Shown: one piece after another, positions 46,290 to 55,590 of the stretch | How the letters are laid out: the number at the start of each line of letters is the position of its first letter | Numbering within the stretch: position 1 is the stretch's first letter | Translations under genes and position numbers: made by a program | Notes under the pieces: generated by a model | Database searches by the model: none | What the model saw: the letters and a program-made list of their open reading frames with translations, nothing else | Told to the model about the DNA's origin: nothing | NCBI GenBank assembly: GCA_905236285.1 | Contig: CAJOPN010000003.1 | Coordinates: 1-59,371 of the forward strand | DNA length: 59,371 bases | Source: an uncultured Selenomonadaceae bacterium | GTDB taxonomy: Bacteria > Bacillota > Negativicutes > Selenomonadales > Selenomonadaceae | Reading direction: 5' to 3'

Positions 46290-47407
46290 TACTTTTTTAA
46301 CTCCAAAATAATTTTACAAATTCGATCGACATCATTCAAATCAAGTTCGGAATAAATAGGAAGTGTCAAAACTCTATTGCTCACATATAACGCAGTCGGT
46401 GTTTGTGATACATCAAATATTCCGTGAAAACATTCAAACGAATTTGTCAAAGGATAAAAATATTTCCGCACATATATTTCATTTTTAGCCAATCGATCAA
46501 AAATTTCATTTCGTGACGCACCAAAAACTTTTTCATCAAATACGACAGGGAAATAAGCATAATTCGATTGAATTTCATCGGGAATTTTATTTAATTTCAA
46601 ACCTTCAATATCAGATAAATTTTCTATGTAACGATCATAAGCGATTTTTCGTTTTGCAATTTCTTCATCAATATGTTTCAAATTGCAAAGTCCCATAACT
46701 GCACAAAACTCATTTAATTTTGCATTTGCTCCGACATCTTCTACACTTTCCGGTCCATTGATTCCGAAATTTTTGAGATTATAAAGTTTTTTACCAATTT
46801 TTTCATTACGAAAACAAGCCGCACCGCCTTCGATTGTATGAAAAACTTTTGTTGCATGAAAACTGAAAATAGAAATGTCACCAAAATTTGCAGTACTGAT
46901 TCCTTTGTAACGAACTCCGAAAGTATGAGCCGCATCATAAATTATTTTCAACTCATATTTTTTTGCAAGACGATCAATTTCTTCGACATTGCATACATTC
47001 CCGTAAACATGAACAGGCATTATTGCACAAGTTTTGTCGGTTATCAATTTTTCGATTTTTGAAACGTCTATCGTATAATTTTCAAAATTTATATCACAAA
47101 ATACGGGAATCAAACCATTTCTGATTATTGCGTGAGTAGTTGATGCAAAAGTAAACGGCGTTGTAATTACTTCATTTCTGCCGTTTTGAAAATTCATCGC
47201 TTGAAGTGAAAGTTCCAATGCCATATGTCCGTTTGTAAATAATTCGATATTTTCGGTTACAAGATATTTTTTTAATTCTGCTTGAAATTCTTTGTGATAT
47301 TTGCCCATATTCGTCAGCCGTCTGCTTTGCCAAATATCTTCTATTAAATCGACATATTCATTTAATGGCGGCATTGATGATTGAGTTACCAAAATTTTTT
47401 CGGACAA
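46289..47407 (-). CDS. DegT/DnrJ/EryC1/StrS sugar aminotransferase
   Basis: A PLP-dependent enzyme that aminates keto-sugar nucleotides, giving amino sugars for surface glycans. Motifs are LTNMGKYHKEFQ, LFTNGHMALELSL, TTPFTFASTTHAI, IIYDAAHTFGV, the PLP lysine in FSFHATKVFHTIEGGA and the C-terminal LPIYSELDLNDV. TNGHMAL is reminiscent of VioA/FdtB-type enzymes acting on dTDP-4-keto-6-deoxyhexoses, but no dTDP-sugar genes are near to confirm that. The start is TTG with GAGG upstream, and it begins right after the stop of the GT2 gene. The end overlaps the ATP-grasp start by one base. Confidence 0.9.
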   Translation of the reverse strand: MSEKILVTQSSMPPLNEYVDLIEDIWQSRRLTNMGKYHKEFQAELKKYLVTENIELFTNGHMALELSLQAMNFQNGRNEVITTPFTFASTTHAIIRNGLIPVFCDINFENYTIDVSKIEKLITDKTCAIMPVHVYGNVCNVEEIDRLAKKYELKIIYDAAHTFGVRYKGISTANFGDISIFSFHATKVFHTIEGGAACFRNEKIGKKLYNLKNFGINGPESVEDVGANAKLNEFCAVMGLCNLKHIDEEIAKRKIAYDRYIENLSDIEGLKLNKIPDEIQSNYAYFPVVFDEKVFGASRNEIFDRLAKNEIYVRKYFYPLTNSFECFHGIFDVSQTPTALYVSNRVLTLPIYSELDLNDVDRICKIILELKK

Positions 47408-47409
47408 TT

Positions 47410-48369
47410 TTACTTCGCCTCTTTTGATTTTTGATAATTTGACAACTTGCCGGCAAATTTAAAAATAATTTTCTCTTGAGATTTAACCAATTCACTTTCC
47501 ATATCGGAATAAATTTTTAAAAGTTTATTGTCAACTTGTAAACAATTTTCTTTTTTTAAAACTTGAAAGTAATCGAAAATTTTTCTTGATATTGTACTTT
47601 GATATTTATCATTTGTATAATCATTCAATTCAATTTGCATTTTTATCATTTTCAAAACATGACTTGCAAGATATTCTTTGTTGCCGCTTCGCCTCGAAGT
47701 CCAAGATCCGGCATGTCCTTGACGATAGCAGCACATTACGTCAGGTAAATAATGAACCGTTCCGGTAAGTGCCGATAAAATTTGTAAAGGATAATCTCCA
47801 ATATCGGCAGTTACTCTCCATTTCGGCCATTGGACTGCAATATCTCTTTTAACTACCATTGATGCAGTAGGAATTATTATTCCGCCTCCGCCTCCTTTGT
47901 CAATTATAAATTCTACCCTCAAATTAACTTCTTTATCCCAATACCTCGTTTGTTGAACAATTTTTTCATTTGTGATTATATTCGCAGGATGAATTGTCAA
48001 ATTGCAATCAGGATTATTTTCCATGTAATTCACTTGTTTTTGTAATTTTTGTTTATCAATCCAAAAATCATCACCTTCACAAAGAGCAACATATTTTCCC
48101 TTAGCATTTGGCAATAAAATATCTTTCGTAATTCTTACATTTCTGCTGTATTGATTTTCTTTTTGATAGATTGGTTTTATTATTTCAGGATATTTTTTTT
48201 CATATTCTTTTATTATTTCGGCTGTATTATCTGTTGACGCATCATCATGTACTATTACTTCAAAAGGAAAATTTGTTTCTTGATTAACAAAACCTTTTAA
48301 TGCATCTTCTATATATTTTTCATGGTTGTAAGCCGCACACAGTACAGAAACCAAAGGCAAATTATTCAT
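47410..48369 (-). CDS. GT2-family glycosyltransferase with a poly-Gly loop
   Basis: Family 2 transferase with LVSVLCAAYNHEKYIEDALKGF, VIVHDDASTDNTAEII, a CEGDDFWID acidic motif and YLPDVMCCYRQGHAGSW, a layout common in capsule and lipopolysaccharide enzymes. A GGGGG stretch (DKGGGGGIII) lies in the middle, encoded by alternating GGA/GGC-type codons rather than a G homopolymer. The C-terminal third is helical. ATG at 48369 with AGAGGATA upstream is preferred over the longer in-frame start that would lie inside the permease gene. It starts 6 bases after the permease stop and heads the six-gene glycan cluster reading towards 42 kb. Confidence 0.9.
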   Translation of the reverse strand: MNNLPLVSVLCAAYNHEKYIEDALKGFVNQETNFPFEVIVHDDASTDNTAEIIKEYEKKYPEIIKPIYQKENQYSRNVRITKDILLPNAKGKYVALCEGDDFWIDKQKLQKQVNYMENNPDCNLTIHPANIITNEKIVQQTRYWDKEVNLRVEFIIDKGGGGGIIIPTASMVVKRDIAVQWPKWRVTADIGDYPLQILSALTGTVHYLPDVMCCYRQGHAGSWTSRRSGNKEYLASHVLKMIKMQIELNDYTNDKYQSTISRKIFDYFQVLKKENCLQVDNKLLKIYSDMESELVKSQEKIIFKFAGKLSNYQKSKEAK

Positions 48370-48374
48370 TTTTT

Positions 48375-49688
48375 TTATCCTCTCATGAAAAGATTTATTA
48401 AAAATGCAATGCTCACCAGCCACATTACAGGATGAATTTCCTTAATTTTTCCGCCGATACTTTTCATAAATACGAAACTCACAAATCCGAAAGCAAAACC
48501 GTTTGCAATTGAAGAAGTCATAGGCATCATAATAATTGTAAGAAATGCAGGAAGTGCGTCGGTGAAATCATCAAAATTGACATTTTTAATACTGCTCATC
48601 ATCATTGTGCCGACAAGAATCAAAGCAGGCGAAGTTGCGAAAGCCGGAACCAATCCGATAAGGGGAGCAAAAAGCAAAGAAATTACAAACATAATTGAAA
48701 CGATAACGGCAGTTAAACCGGTCTTTCCTCCTGCGGCAATTCCTGCTGCACTTTCAATATAAGAAGTAACGGTTGACGTTCCGAAAACTGCGCTTGCAAT
48801 CGTTCCTACTGCGTCAGTCGTCAATGCTCTGTCAAGATTTTCAATGTGTCCGTCTTTATCAACAAGATTTGCCTTTTGCGTCAAACCTATCAATGTACCC
48901 ATGTTATCAAAAAGTTCAACGACCGTAAAAGTAAAAATTATTGAAACTATTCCGTAATCCCATGCGCCGATTATATCCAATTTTCCAAAAGTCGCCTCAA
49001 GACTCGGCAATGACGTACTTAAAATATCTCCAATTCCCGAAGGTGACGGAGAAAGTCCCAAAAACATTGAGACGATTGTTGTTGCGATGATTCCTATTAA
49101 AATTGCACCTTGAATATTAAGAGCGACGAGAGCACCTGTAAGTAATAAACTGAAGAGAGATAAAAGAGTTGTCGGTTCACCGATATGTCCCAAAGTTATA
49201 AAAGTTGCCGGATCTGAAATTATAATTCCCGTTCCTTTGAGTCCGATGAATGAAATAAATAATCCGATTCCTACTCCTATTGAATATTTTAAATTTTGCG
49301 GTACACAATTTATAATTGCTTGACGAATTCCTCCGATAGTCAGAATCAAAAATAAAATTCCAGAGAAAAAAACTGCGCCGAGTGCAACAGTCCAATGAAG
49401 TCCCAAAACTCCGCAGACATAATAAGCAAAAAAAGCATTTAAGCCCATACCGGGGGCAAGTGCAACGGGATAATTTGCAAAAATTCCCATCACGAGCGAG
49501 GCAAGTGCGGCAATCCAAATTGTCGAGGCAATCGCTGCTTCTTTCGGCACTCCCGCATCAGCCAAAATGTTCGGATTGACAAACATGATATAAGAAAGTG
49601 CAATAAAAGTTGTAATTCCTGCGATAAGTTCCGTGCGAATCGTCGAGCCTTTTTCATTTATTTTAAAAAAATTTTCCAATGCATTCAA
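48375..49688 (-). CDS. NCS2-family purine permease (AzgA/PbuG type)
   Basis: A 12-14 helix proton symporter for hypoxanthine, guanine or adenine. The family start LENFFKINEKGSTIRTELIAGITTF (cited in part: NEKGSTIRTE), FVNPNILADAGVP, NYPVALAPGMGLNAFFAY, VVELFDNMGTLIGL and FGTSTVTSYIESAAGIAAGGKTGL all match AzgA-type permeases. A frame extends to 49718, but AGAGGTG lies inside it; TTG at 49688 gives the standard N-terminus MNALENFF. It is 26 bases behind prfC. It supplies bases complementary to the purine-nucleoside phosphorylase encoded earlier. Confidence 0.92.
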   Translation of the reverse strand: MNALENFFKINEKGSTIRTELIAGITTFIALSYIMFVNPNILADAGVPKEAAIASTIWIAALASLVMGIFANYPVALAPGMGLNAFFAYYVCGVLGLHWTVALGAVFFSGILFLILTIGGIRQAIINCVPQNLKYSIGVGIGLFISFIGLKGTGIIISDPATFITLGHIGEPTTLLSLFSLLLTGALVALNIQGAILIGIIATTIVSMFLGLSPSPSGIGDILSTSLPSLEATFGKLDIIGAWDYGIVSIIFTFTVVELFDNMGTLIGLTQKANLVDKDGHIENLDRALTTDAVGTIASAVFGTSTVTSYIESAAGIAAGGKTGLTAVIVSIMFVISLLFAPLIGLVPAFATSPALILVGTMMMSSIKNVNFDDFTDALPAFLTIIMMPMTSSIANGFAFGFVSFVFMKSIGGKIKEIHPVMWLVSIAFLINLFMRG

Positions 49689-49714
49689 ACGAAAACACCT
49701 CTGATTATAAATTT

Positions 49715-51325
49715 TCAATTTGTTTCTTCAAAAGGTACTGCATTTAAAATTAAATTCGGATTGTTTTCACGAATCCAGCCGAGCGCCCATTCATTTTCGA
49801 CGAGCAAAACCGATTGATCGTTTCTGTCGGTTACGAACATTCCGCGATCTGCTCCGCGAAGTGATGACGGCGTAACTTTTTTTCCGTCTTCAAATTTCAG
49901 CCAGCGTGCCACTTCAAACGGCTGCATCGTCAATAAAACATCGACTCCGTATTCCGATTTTAAACGATATTGCAAAACTTCAAATTGTAAAGTTCCGACT
50001 GTTCCGACTATATACGATTCAGTTCCTGCACCGACTTGATTAAATAATTGAATCGCTCCTTCCTGCGTGAGTTGTTCTATTCCTTTTGAAAATTGTTTTC
50101 GTTTCATTGTATCTTTGGCTTGAACGCGAGCAAATTTTTCAGGAGGAAATATCGGAAAATCTTCAAATTTAAATTTATGTGATGAATCTGTCAATGTATC
50201 GCCGATTCCGAAAATTCCCGAATCGAATAATCCGACTATATCGCCCGGATATGCCTCTTCAATAATTTGTCTGTCCTGTGCCAAAAATTGTTGAGGCTGT
50301 GAGAGTTTTATCAATTTGTCTTCCTGCGCATGCCAGACATTCATATTGCGTTCAAATTTTCCGGAGCATATTCTTATAAATGCCAATCTGTCGCGATGTG
50401 CAGGATTCATATTCGCTTGAATTTTAAAAACAAATGCCGAAAATTTTTCATCGTCGGGTTCAATTATTCCATCCGTTGACATTCTCGGTGCAGGTGCAGG
50501 TGCCATTTTTAAAAATTCTTCCAAAAAATTTTGTACTCCGAAATTTGTCATTGCACTTCCGAAAAATGTCGGCGTTAAATCTCCTGCATCTATTTTTGCT
50601 TTATCGAAATGTTCTCCTGCCTCATCAAGCAACATTAAATCATCTTGCAAGGCATTAAAATTTTCTTGACCGATTCTTTTTATCATTTCATCAGAATCTT
50701 TTTCAAATATTTCAGATGCTCTTTCTTTTTGTCCGTGTGATGTATCCTCCGCGAACAATTCAACACATTCTTTTTGTCGATCATATACGCCCAAATATTT
50801 GCCGTCAATTCCTATCGGGAAATTCATCGGATAAGTCGGAATTCCCAATACTTTTTCAATTTCGTCCATCAAATCGAGCGGTGCTTTGCCGTAGCGATCC
50901 AATTTGTTCACAAATGTAAAAATTGGGATTCTTCTTTCGCGACAGACTTTGAAAAGTTTTTTCGTTTGAGCTTCAACGCCTTTTGCTGCGTCTATTATCA
51001 TTACTGCACTGTCTACTGCCATAAGCGTGCGGTATGTATCTTCAGAAAAATCTTGATGTCCCGGCGTATCCAGTATATTTATTTTAAATCCGTTGTAATC
51101 AAATTGCAAAACCGAACTCGTTACCGAAATTCCGCGTTGTTTTTCTATTTCCATCCAATCTGAAACGGCATGCCTTTGAGTTTTTCTTGACTTTATCGAG
51201 CCGGCAAGATGAATTGCTCCGCCGTAAAGCAATAATTTTTCGGTAAGCGTCGTTTTTCCTGCGTCCGGATGCGAAATTATTGCAAATGTTCTGCGTTTAT
51301 TTATTTCTTCCAAAATTGTTGACAA
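49715..51325 (-). CDS. prfC: Peptide chain release factor 3
   Basis: RF3 is the GTPase that recycles RF1/RF2 from the ribosome after termination. G motifs are ISHPDAGKTTLTEKLL (G1), RGISVTSSVL (G2), LDTPGHQDFSEDTYR (G3) and FVNKLDRYGKAPLDLMDEIE (G4). RF3-specific segments such as SDWMEIEKQRG and KARWL-like EVARWLKFEDG are present, and the length of 536 is normal. The start is TTG with GAGGAGGAAA upstream. The upstream 75 bases are A/T-rich and separate it from the B12 radical SAM gene; I see no paired promoter there. Confidence 0.96.
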   Translation of the reverse strand: MSTILEEINKRRTFAIISHPDAGKTTLTEKLLLYGGAIHLAGSIKSRKTQRHAVSDWMEIEKQRGISVTSSVLQFDYNGFKINILDTPGHQDFSEDTYRTLMAVDSAVMIIDAAKGVEAQTKKLFKVCRERRIPIFTFVNKLDRYGKAPLDLMDEIEKVLGIPTYPMNFPIGIDGKYLGVYDRQKECVELFAEDTSHGQKERASEIFEKDSDEMIKRIGQENFNALQDDLMLLDEAGEHFDKAKIDAGDLTPTFFGSAMTNFGVQNFLEEFLKMAPAPAPRMSTDGIIEPDDEKFSAFVFKIQANMNPAHRDRLAFIRICSGKFERNMNVWHAQEDKLIKLSQPQQFLAQDRQIIEEAYPGDIVGLFDSGIFGIGDTLTDSSHKFKFEDFPIFPPEKFARVQAKDTMKRKQFSKGIEQLTQEGAIQLFNQVGAGTESYIVGTVGTLQFEVLQYRLKSEYGVDVLLTMQPFEVARWLKFEDGKKVTPSSLRGADRGMFVTDRNDQSVLLVENEWALGWIRENNPNLILNAVPFEETN

Positions 51326-51400
51326 ATAAATTTCCTCCTCATATTTTGGATTATGCCGCAGAAATTATATAACAAAGATTATAAAACGTCCAGAATTTTT

Positions 51401-53062
51401 TTATTTACATACTCCGCAACGTTTGCAATTTTCAAAGCATTTTAATGTTTTCTCCATTTTTTCAGCTTTTTTATATTCTTCATACAAATATTTTTTTGAA
51501 AATCCCATATCCAAAAAATCCCAAGCAAATTTTTCATCTTTGTCGCGTTCTCTGTATAAATATTCTTTTTCATCGACATCTAAAATTTTCATTGCTTGTT
51601 TAAATTTTTTTATCCCTCCCATTTCGTGCGATTTTAATAAAATTTCTCCGATTTTTTCGTCGCCGCGTGATAAAATTCCTTGAATTTCAGTTTCTCGTGT
51701 CGATTCGGCTATTATTTCTATGTTTTTTTCTTTTAATTCTTTTCGGATTTTTTTTAAACTTTCGTCCAAATATTTTTTTTCTGCCATTTTCGACCATTGA
51801 AACGGAGTAAAAGGTTTTGGAATGAAAGGATTTATACTTAGTGTCAATTTTCCGTTTGATTTTTTTATTTCCATATATTTTTTTATTCGTTTGGCAAGTT
51901 CAATTATCGCGTCAACATCTTCAAATGTTTCAAAAGGCAGTCCGATCATAAAATAAAGTTTAAAATTTTTAATTCCCGCCGAAATTCCCAATTCCAAAGT
52001 TTTAAAAATATGTTCTTCTTCAATTCCTTTGTTAATTACTGCCCGCATTTTTGAACTTCCGGCTTCAGGAGCAATCGTCAACGTTTTCAAGCCGCTTTCT
52101 GCCAATAATTTTACCAATTCTTCAGTCACGGAATCTGCTCGAAATGATGCAACCGACATCGGCAAATTATTTTCGCGAATTATTTTACAAATTTCATTTA
52201 TTTGAGGATAATCCGAGATTGCTGCTCCCATTAATCCGATTTTCTTATTAAATTTTTTGGCAGACAAAATTTCTTCACGCAAAATTTCCAATGAGCGATT
52301 GCGAGGATTTCTGAAACAATATCCTGCCATGCAAAAACGACAGTGACGACCGCAGCCTCTGGCAGTCTCAATTAAATACATGTTAAATTCGGCATCATCG
52401 GTAACAATAATTGTATGAGCCGGAAATTCATCAAGATTTTTTAAAAATTGTCTGCGAACGATTTTTTTAAATTTTGGAACGAAAACGCCTTCAACTTCAG
52501 ATAATTTTTTTAAAATTTCAATTCGTGATAAATTTTGGGATTTTGCGAGATAAAAAGTATCGAAAAAATTCGGCAAAACAACTTCAGCTTCACCGATTAT
52601 GAAAGCGTCAACGAAATCTTGCAAAGGAACGGGATTAAAAGTTGCACAAGGACCGCCGGCAATTATAATCGGATCAAAATCATTCCTTTCCGATGACTTT
52701 AATTTAATTTTACCGATTTGAAGAATTTTTAAAAAATTAAAATAATCCGGCTCGAAAGAAAGAGAAAAACCTATAAGAGGAAATTTGAAAAGCGGCGTTT
52801 GAGATTCCGTACTCAAAATTGGAGAATCCGATTTTTCAAGCATTTGAAGAAATTTAAAATCAGGCAAAAAAAATCTCTCACAGGAAGTATCGGAGCGAGA
52901 ATTGAGTAAGTCATAAATAATGTGAATGCCGAGATTGCTCATGCCGACGTGATAAAGATTCGGATAAACCAGAGCAAATTTTTGACGACCTGCTCCATTG
53001 TGAATTACATAACCTTTTTCATTTTTAAGGCGATTTTTTAAAAAATTTGTAAAAGTATTCAT
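51401..53062 (-). CDS. B12-binding-domain radical SAM protein (YgiQ/TIGR03960-like)
   Basis: The N-terminal 200 residues resemble a cobalamin-binding-like domain (ALVYPNLYHVGMSNLGIHI, PIIIAGGPCATFNPVPL). The radical SAM domain has ETARGCGRHCRFCMAGYCFR, IAPEAGSSKMRAVINKG and YFMIGLPFETFEDV. The C-terminus ends with a further cysteine cluster (CFENCKRCGVCK) that may bind another iron-sulfur cluster. In Firmicutes similar proteins occur near rplU-prp-rpmA or RNase G; the function is unproven and may concern RNA or ribosome modification. ATG at 53062 has no Shine-Dalgarno sequence, and a promoter -10 (TATACT) ends 8 bases before it, so the message is probably leaderless. Confidence 0.85.
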   Translation of the reverse strand: MNTFTNFLKNRLKNEKGYVIHNGAGRQKFALVYPNLYHVGMSNLGIHIIYDLLNSRSDTSCERFFLPDFKFLQMLEKSDSPILSTESQTPLFKFPLIGFSLSFEPDYFNFLKILQIGKIKLKSSERNDFDPIIIAGGPCATFNPVPLQDFVDAFIIGEAEVVLPNFFDTFYLAKSQNLSRIEILKKLSEVEGVFVPKFKKIVRRQFLKNLDEFPAHTIIVTDDAEFNMYLIETARGCGRHCRFCMAGYCFRNPRNRSLEILREEILSAKKFNKKIGLMGAAISDYPQINEICKIIRENNLPMSVASFRADSVTEELVKLLAESGLKTLTIAPEAGSSKMRAVINKGIEEEHIFKTLELGISAGIKNFKLYFMIGLPFETFEDVDAIIELAKRIKKYMEIKKSNGKLTLSINPFIPKPFTPFQWSKMAEKKYLDESLKKIRKELKEKNIEIIAESTRETEIQGILSRGDEKIGEILLKSHEMGGIKKFKQAMKILDVDEKEYLYRERDKDEKFAWDFLDMGFSKKYLYEEYKKAEKMEKTLKCFENCKRCGVCK

Positions 53063-53070
53063 AATTTGAA

Positions 53071-53098
53071 AGTATAACACAGACTTGACGAAAATCAA
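53071..53098 (-). promoter_or_regulatory. Promoter of the B12 radical SAM gene, positioned for a leaderless transcript
   Basis: Minus strand: -35 TTGATT (53093-53098), 16-base spacer, -10 TATACT (53071-53076). The expected start point is about 2 bases before the ATG at 53062. It overlaps the divergent promoter of the phosphoethanolamine-transferase-like gene. Confidence 0.6.
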
Positions 53099-53114
53099 AA
53101 AAATATGTTAGACT
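53085..53114 (+). promoter_or_regulatory. Promoter of the phosphoethanolamine-transferase-like gene, positioned for a leaderless transcript
   Basis: TTGACG (53085-53090), 18-base spacer, TAGACT (53109-53114). The ATG at 53121 is 7 bases after the -10 element, where transcription should begin, and no Shine-Dalgarno sequence precedes it. Its -35 region overlaps that of the minus-strand promoter. Confidence 0.6.
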
Positions 53115-53120
53115 AAATAA

Positions 53121-54938
53121 ATGGAAGAGAAAGAATTTTTGCAAAAAGCGGCGATTGCATCGATAAGTTATTTTGTATCGATGATTGCATTTTATTTGGA
53201 CATAGGTCAAAATATGGGAAATTATTGGCTTAATGCAATAATTCCGATGATATTTTGTTTGATTTTAATTCAATATTCGACGAAAAAATATATCTTCACG
53301 AAATTTATGATTCCAAATTTATTGAGCGGACTTTTGTGGAGTAGTGCATTTCCGATTTTATACGTTTGGACTTATGAAAAAGCATGGTTTATGTCGCTGA
53401 CTTATTACGATTTTGTAATAGGAACGTCGATTTTTTTATTTTTGACAAGTTTGGAAGTAATTTTGAATTGGAAAATATCGAAAAAGAAAAGTTCAGCGAT
53501 AATGGCGGCATTAAATTTTATATTTATTTTGATTCCATTCATAGAATACGCATATTATTTTATGACTTGGCATTGTCTTTCACCGGCATCACTTATGGCG
53601 TTATACTTGACGAATTGGAAAGAAAGCATAGATTTTTTGCGCGGAAATGTCGGCGATATAAATTTAATAATAATTTTTGTCGTGACGGGATTTTTATTAA
53701 AAAAATCGTATGAAATTCACAAAAAATTTGCCGAAGAAATAAAAAAATTGCCTAAAAAAAATTATGAAAAAATATCTGCAATAATCGTTGTAGTTTGTTC
53801 GAGCCTGGCATTAATTTATTATCCGCCGCAAAGCTCAATAGCAACGTTGTGGAAAAATGTTACGGACTATGTTGAAAAAATGCAAGAATATAATGTCGGA
53901 CATGCAGAAAGATATGAAAATTTACAAATAGACGAAAAAAATACATTGGCGGCAAAAACGACGGGAACAGTAATAATTGTAATCGGAGAGAGTGCATCTC
54001 GAAGTTATATGAAGGCATTTAACGAAAAATTTGAATTTGAAGACACACCGATATTGAGCGCGAAAAAAATTGAAGGATTTGAAAAAAACGGCTTTATAAT
54101 TTACGAAAATATTTATTCATCGTGGTCTCAAACAGTTCCTTCATTACAAAGAGCATTGACGGAACAAAGTCAATATAACGAAAAAGAATTTGAAAAATCT
54201 GTGTCGATAATAGATGTTGCCAAAAAATCGGGATACAAAACGTATTGGTTCAGCAATCAAGGACGATATGGAGAATATGACAGCGCAATAACATTGGTAG
54301 CAAAGACTGCAGAAATTTCAGAGTGGACGGACGATGCTTACGATTTTTCAGACAAATATGATTCTGCGCTTCTTAAATATTTGGAAAAAGTTGACGGAAG
54401 AGAAAATAATTTTATAGTTCTTCATTTAATGGGAAGTCACATTTATTATAATAATCGCTATCCGAAAGAATTTAAAAAATGGACGACGAAAGACGGAACG
54501 GGAATGGCGACGGCTGCTCCTTCATATGCAAATTCAATTTTATATACTGATTATATTTTGAATGAAATTTATGAATATGCGAAAAAAAATTTAAATTTGG
54601 AGGCGATGATATATTTTTCGGATCACGGCGAAAATTTAAATATTTCACATAATCCTGATGTATTCAGTTTTGATATGGTTAGAATTCCGATGTTTGTATA
54701 TTTATCTGAAGAATATCGCGAAAAATTGCCTGAGAGAACGGAAAATTTGCGAAGGAATGAGAAAAAATATTTTACAAACGACATGCTGTATGATACAATT
54801 TGCGGAATAATAAATGCGCCGTCAAATAAGTATGAGGTACGACAAGATTTTTCGTCTGAGGGATATAATTTTAATCGTGAAAATTTAACGACGATGCTCG
54901 GACAACATTCATTGAAGGAAGATGTCGAGCAAAATTAA
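53121..54938 (+). CDS. Phosphoethanolamine transferase-like membrane sulfatase-fold enzyme (EptA/CptA family)
   Basis: These inner-membrane enzymes transfer phosphoethanolamine to lipid A, core or other glycans on the periplasmic side. The first 250 residues hold about six membrane segments. The catalytic domain starts near 280 with VIIVIGESASRSYM (metal-ligand Glu), then the presumed nucleophile Thr in WSQTVPSLQRALTE, a zinc-type YFSDHGENLN and a histidine in HLMGSHIYY. Length is 605. Overall arrangement fits the family, although the CGTxT segment of EptA is replaced by SQTVPS. The ATG has no ribosome binding site. It is followed after 18 bases by the radical SAM gene and then legionaminic acid genes, pointing to surface or flagellin modification. 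Confidence 0.85.
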   Translation: MEEKEFLQKAAIASISYFVSMIAFYLDIGQNMGNYWLNAIIPMIFCLILIQYSTKKYIFTKFMIPNLLSGLLWSSAFPILYVWTYEKAWFMSLTYYDFVIGTSIFLFLTSLEVILNWKISKKKSSAIMAALNFIFILIPFIEYAYYFMTWHCLSPASLMALYLTNWKESIDFLRGNVGDINLIIIFVVTGFLLKKSYEIHKKFAEEIKKLPKKNYEKISAIIVVVCSSLALIYYPPQSSIATLWKNVTDYVEKMQEYNVGHAERYENLQIDEKNTLAAKTTGTVIIVIGESASRSYMKAFNEKFEFEDTPILSAKKIEGFEKNGFIIYENIYSSWSQTVPSLQRALTEQSQYNEKEFEKSVSIIDVAKKSGYKTYWFSNQGRYGEYDSAITLVAKTAEISEWTDDAYDFSDKYDSALLKYLEKVDGRENNFIVLHLMGSHIYYNNRYPKEFKKWTTKDGTGMATAAPSYANSILYTDYILNEIYEYAKKNLNLEAMIYFSDHGENLNISHNPDVFSFDMVRIPMFVYLSEEYREKLPERTENLRRNEKKYFTNDMLYDTICGIINAPSNKYEVRQDFSSEGYNFNRENLTTMLGQHSLKEDVEQN

Positions 54939-54956
54939 GGGAGGCGACTTATTTTT

Positions 54957-55583
54957 ATGAAATATTCATTGTGCGATGATTTTTTAAATTCCAAAAAAAT
55001 AATTTATCCGTTGGCAAAATATTTATCGCCGTATTTGAAAGGAAAAACAAATTTTACACCTTGGGCAGTAGAAATACATCCTACAGCAAAATGCAATCAT
55101 CAATGTATTCATTGTTCATATAAAGAAAGAAATTCAAATCGTGTCGAAATGCCGACGGAAGTTTTTCAAAAATTAATAAATTCTTTAATAGAAATGAAAA
55201 TCAGAGGCGTTTATTTTTCGGGAGGCGGCGAACCTTGCACTTATCCGGAACTTCCTTCAGCGATAAAAAAATTGAATGAAAACGGGATCGAAGTTGCATT
55301 GGTTACGAACGGGACATTGTTTGAAAAAAATGGTTTAAATGAGATTGCAAATCATATAAATTATATTGCTGTATCAGTTCCCAGTTGTACAAAAAATATT
55401 TATGAAAAAATAACAGGTCGCGACTTAATGGAAAAAATAATTTCTTTGCCCAAAAATATAAAAAGCAAATGGAAAAATGAATCGCCGATAATCGGAGCAA
55501 GAGTTGTAATAACAAATTTAATTGCGGAAGAAGTTCCACATATTTTGAATACTCTCAGCAAAGAAGTAGGGGGGGGGGTATGA
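54957..55583 (+). CDS. Radical SAM/SPASM-type protein, 5' part of a poly-G-interrupted gene
   Basis: This part contains the radical SAM core: AKCNHQCIHCSYKER (the CxxxCxxC motif), YFSGGGEPCTYPEL, VALVTNGTLF and a barrel end. It starts at ATG with GGGAGG upstream. The frame fails at a run of ten G, ending EVGGGV-stop. Removing one G (or adding two) joins it in frame to the segment at 55591-56043 as EVGGGYDYVLFK, a 361-residue protein. Radical SAM/SPASM enzymes of this type modify peptides or sugars; the neighbouring legionaminic-acid genes suggest a role in glycan or flagellin modification, which is inference. As assembled the product lacks its C-terminal half. Confidence 0.85.
   Translation: MKYSLCDDFLNSKKIIYPLAKYLSPYLKGKTNFTPWAVEIHPTAKCNHQCIHCSYKERNSNRVEMPTEVFQKLINSLIEMKIRGVYFSGGGEPCTYPELPSAIKKLNENGIEVALVTNGTLFEKNGLNEIANHINYIAVSVPSCTKNIYEKITGRDLMEKIISLPKNIKSKWKNESPIIGARVVITNLIAEEVPHILNTLSKEVGGGV
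55569..55578 (+). repeat. Poly-G tract (10 G) inside the radical SAM gene
   Basis: The upstream frame, which ends VGGGV-stop, requires ten consecutive G here. The downstream frame opens if one is lost (9 G) or two are gained (12 G). The tract encodes the GGG that precedes YDYVLFK and is the second such G run in the window; both sit at the point where the host gene breaks. Confidence 0.88.
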
Positions 55584-55590
55584 TTATGTT

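Noticed and set aside
47878-47896. CCGCCT-type hexanucleotide repeat (poly-Gly) in the GT2 gene, considered as another phase-variable tract
   Set aside because: The units are six bases and in frame with only two to three copies, so slippage would not switch the gene off; it lacks a homopolymer.
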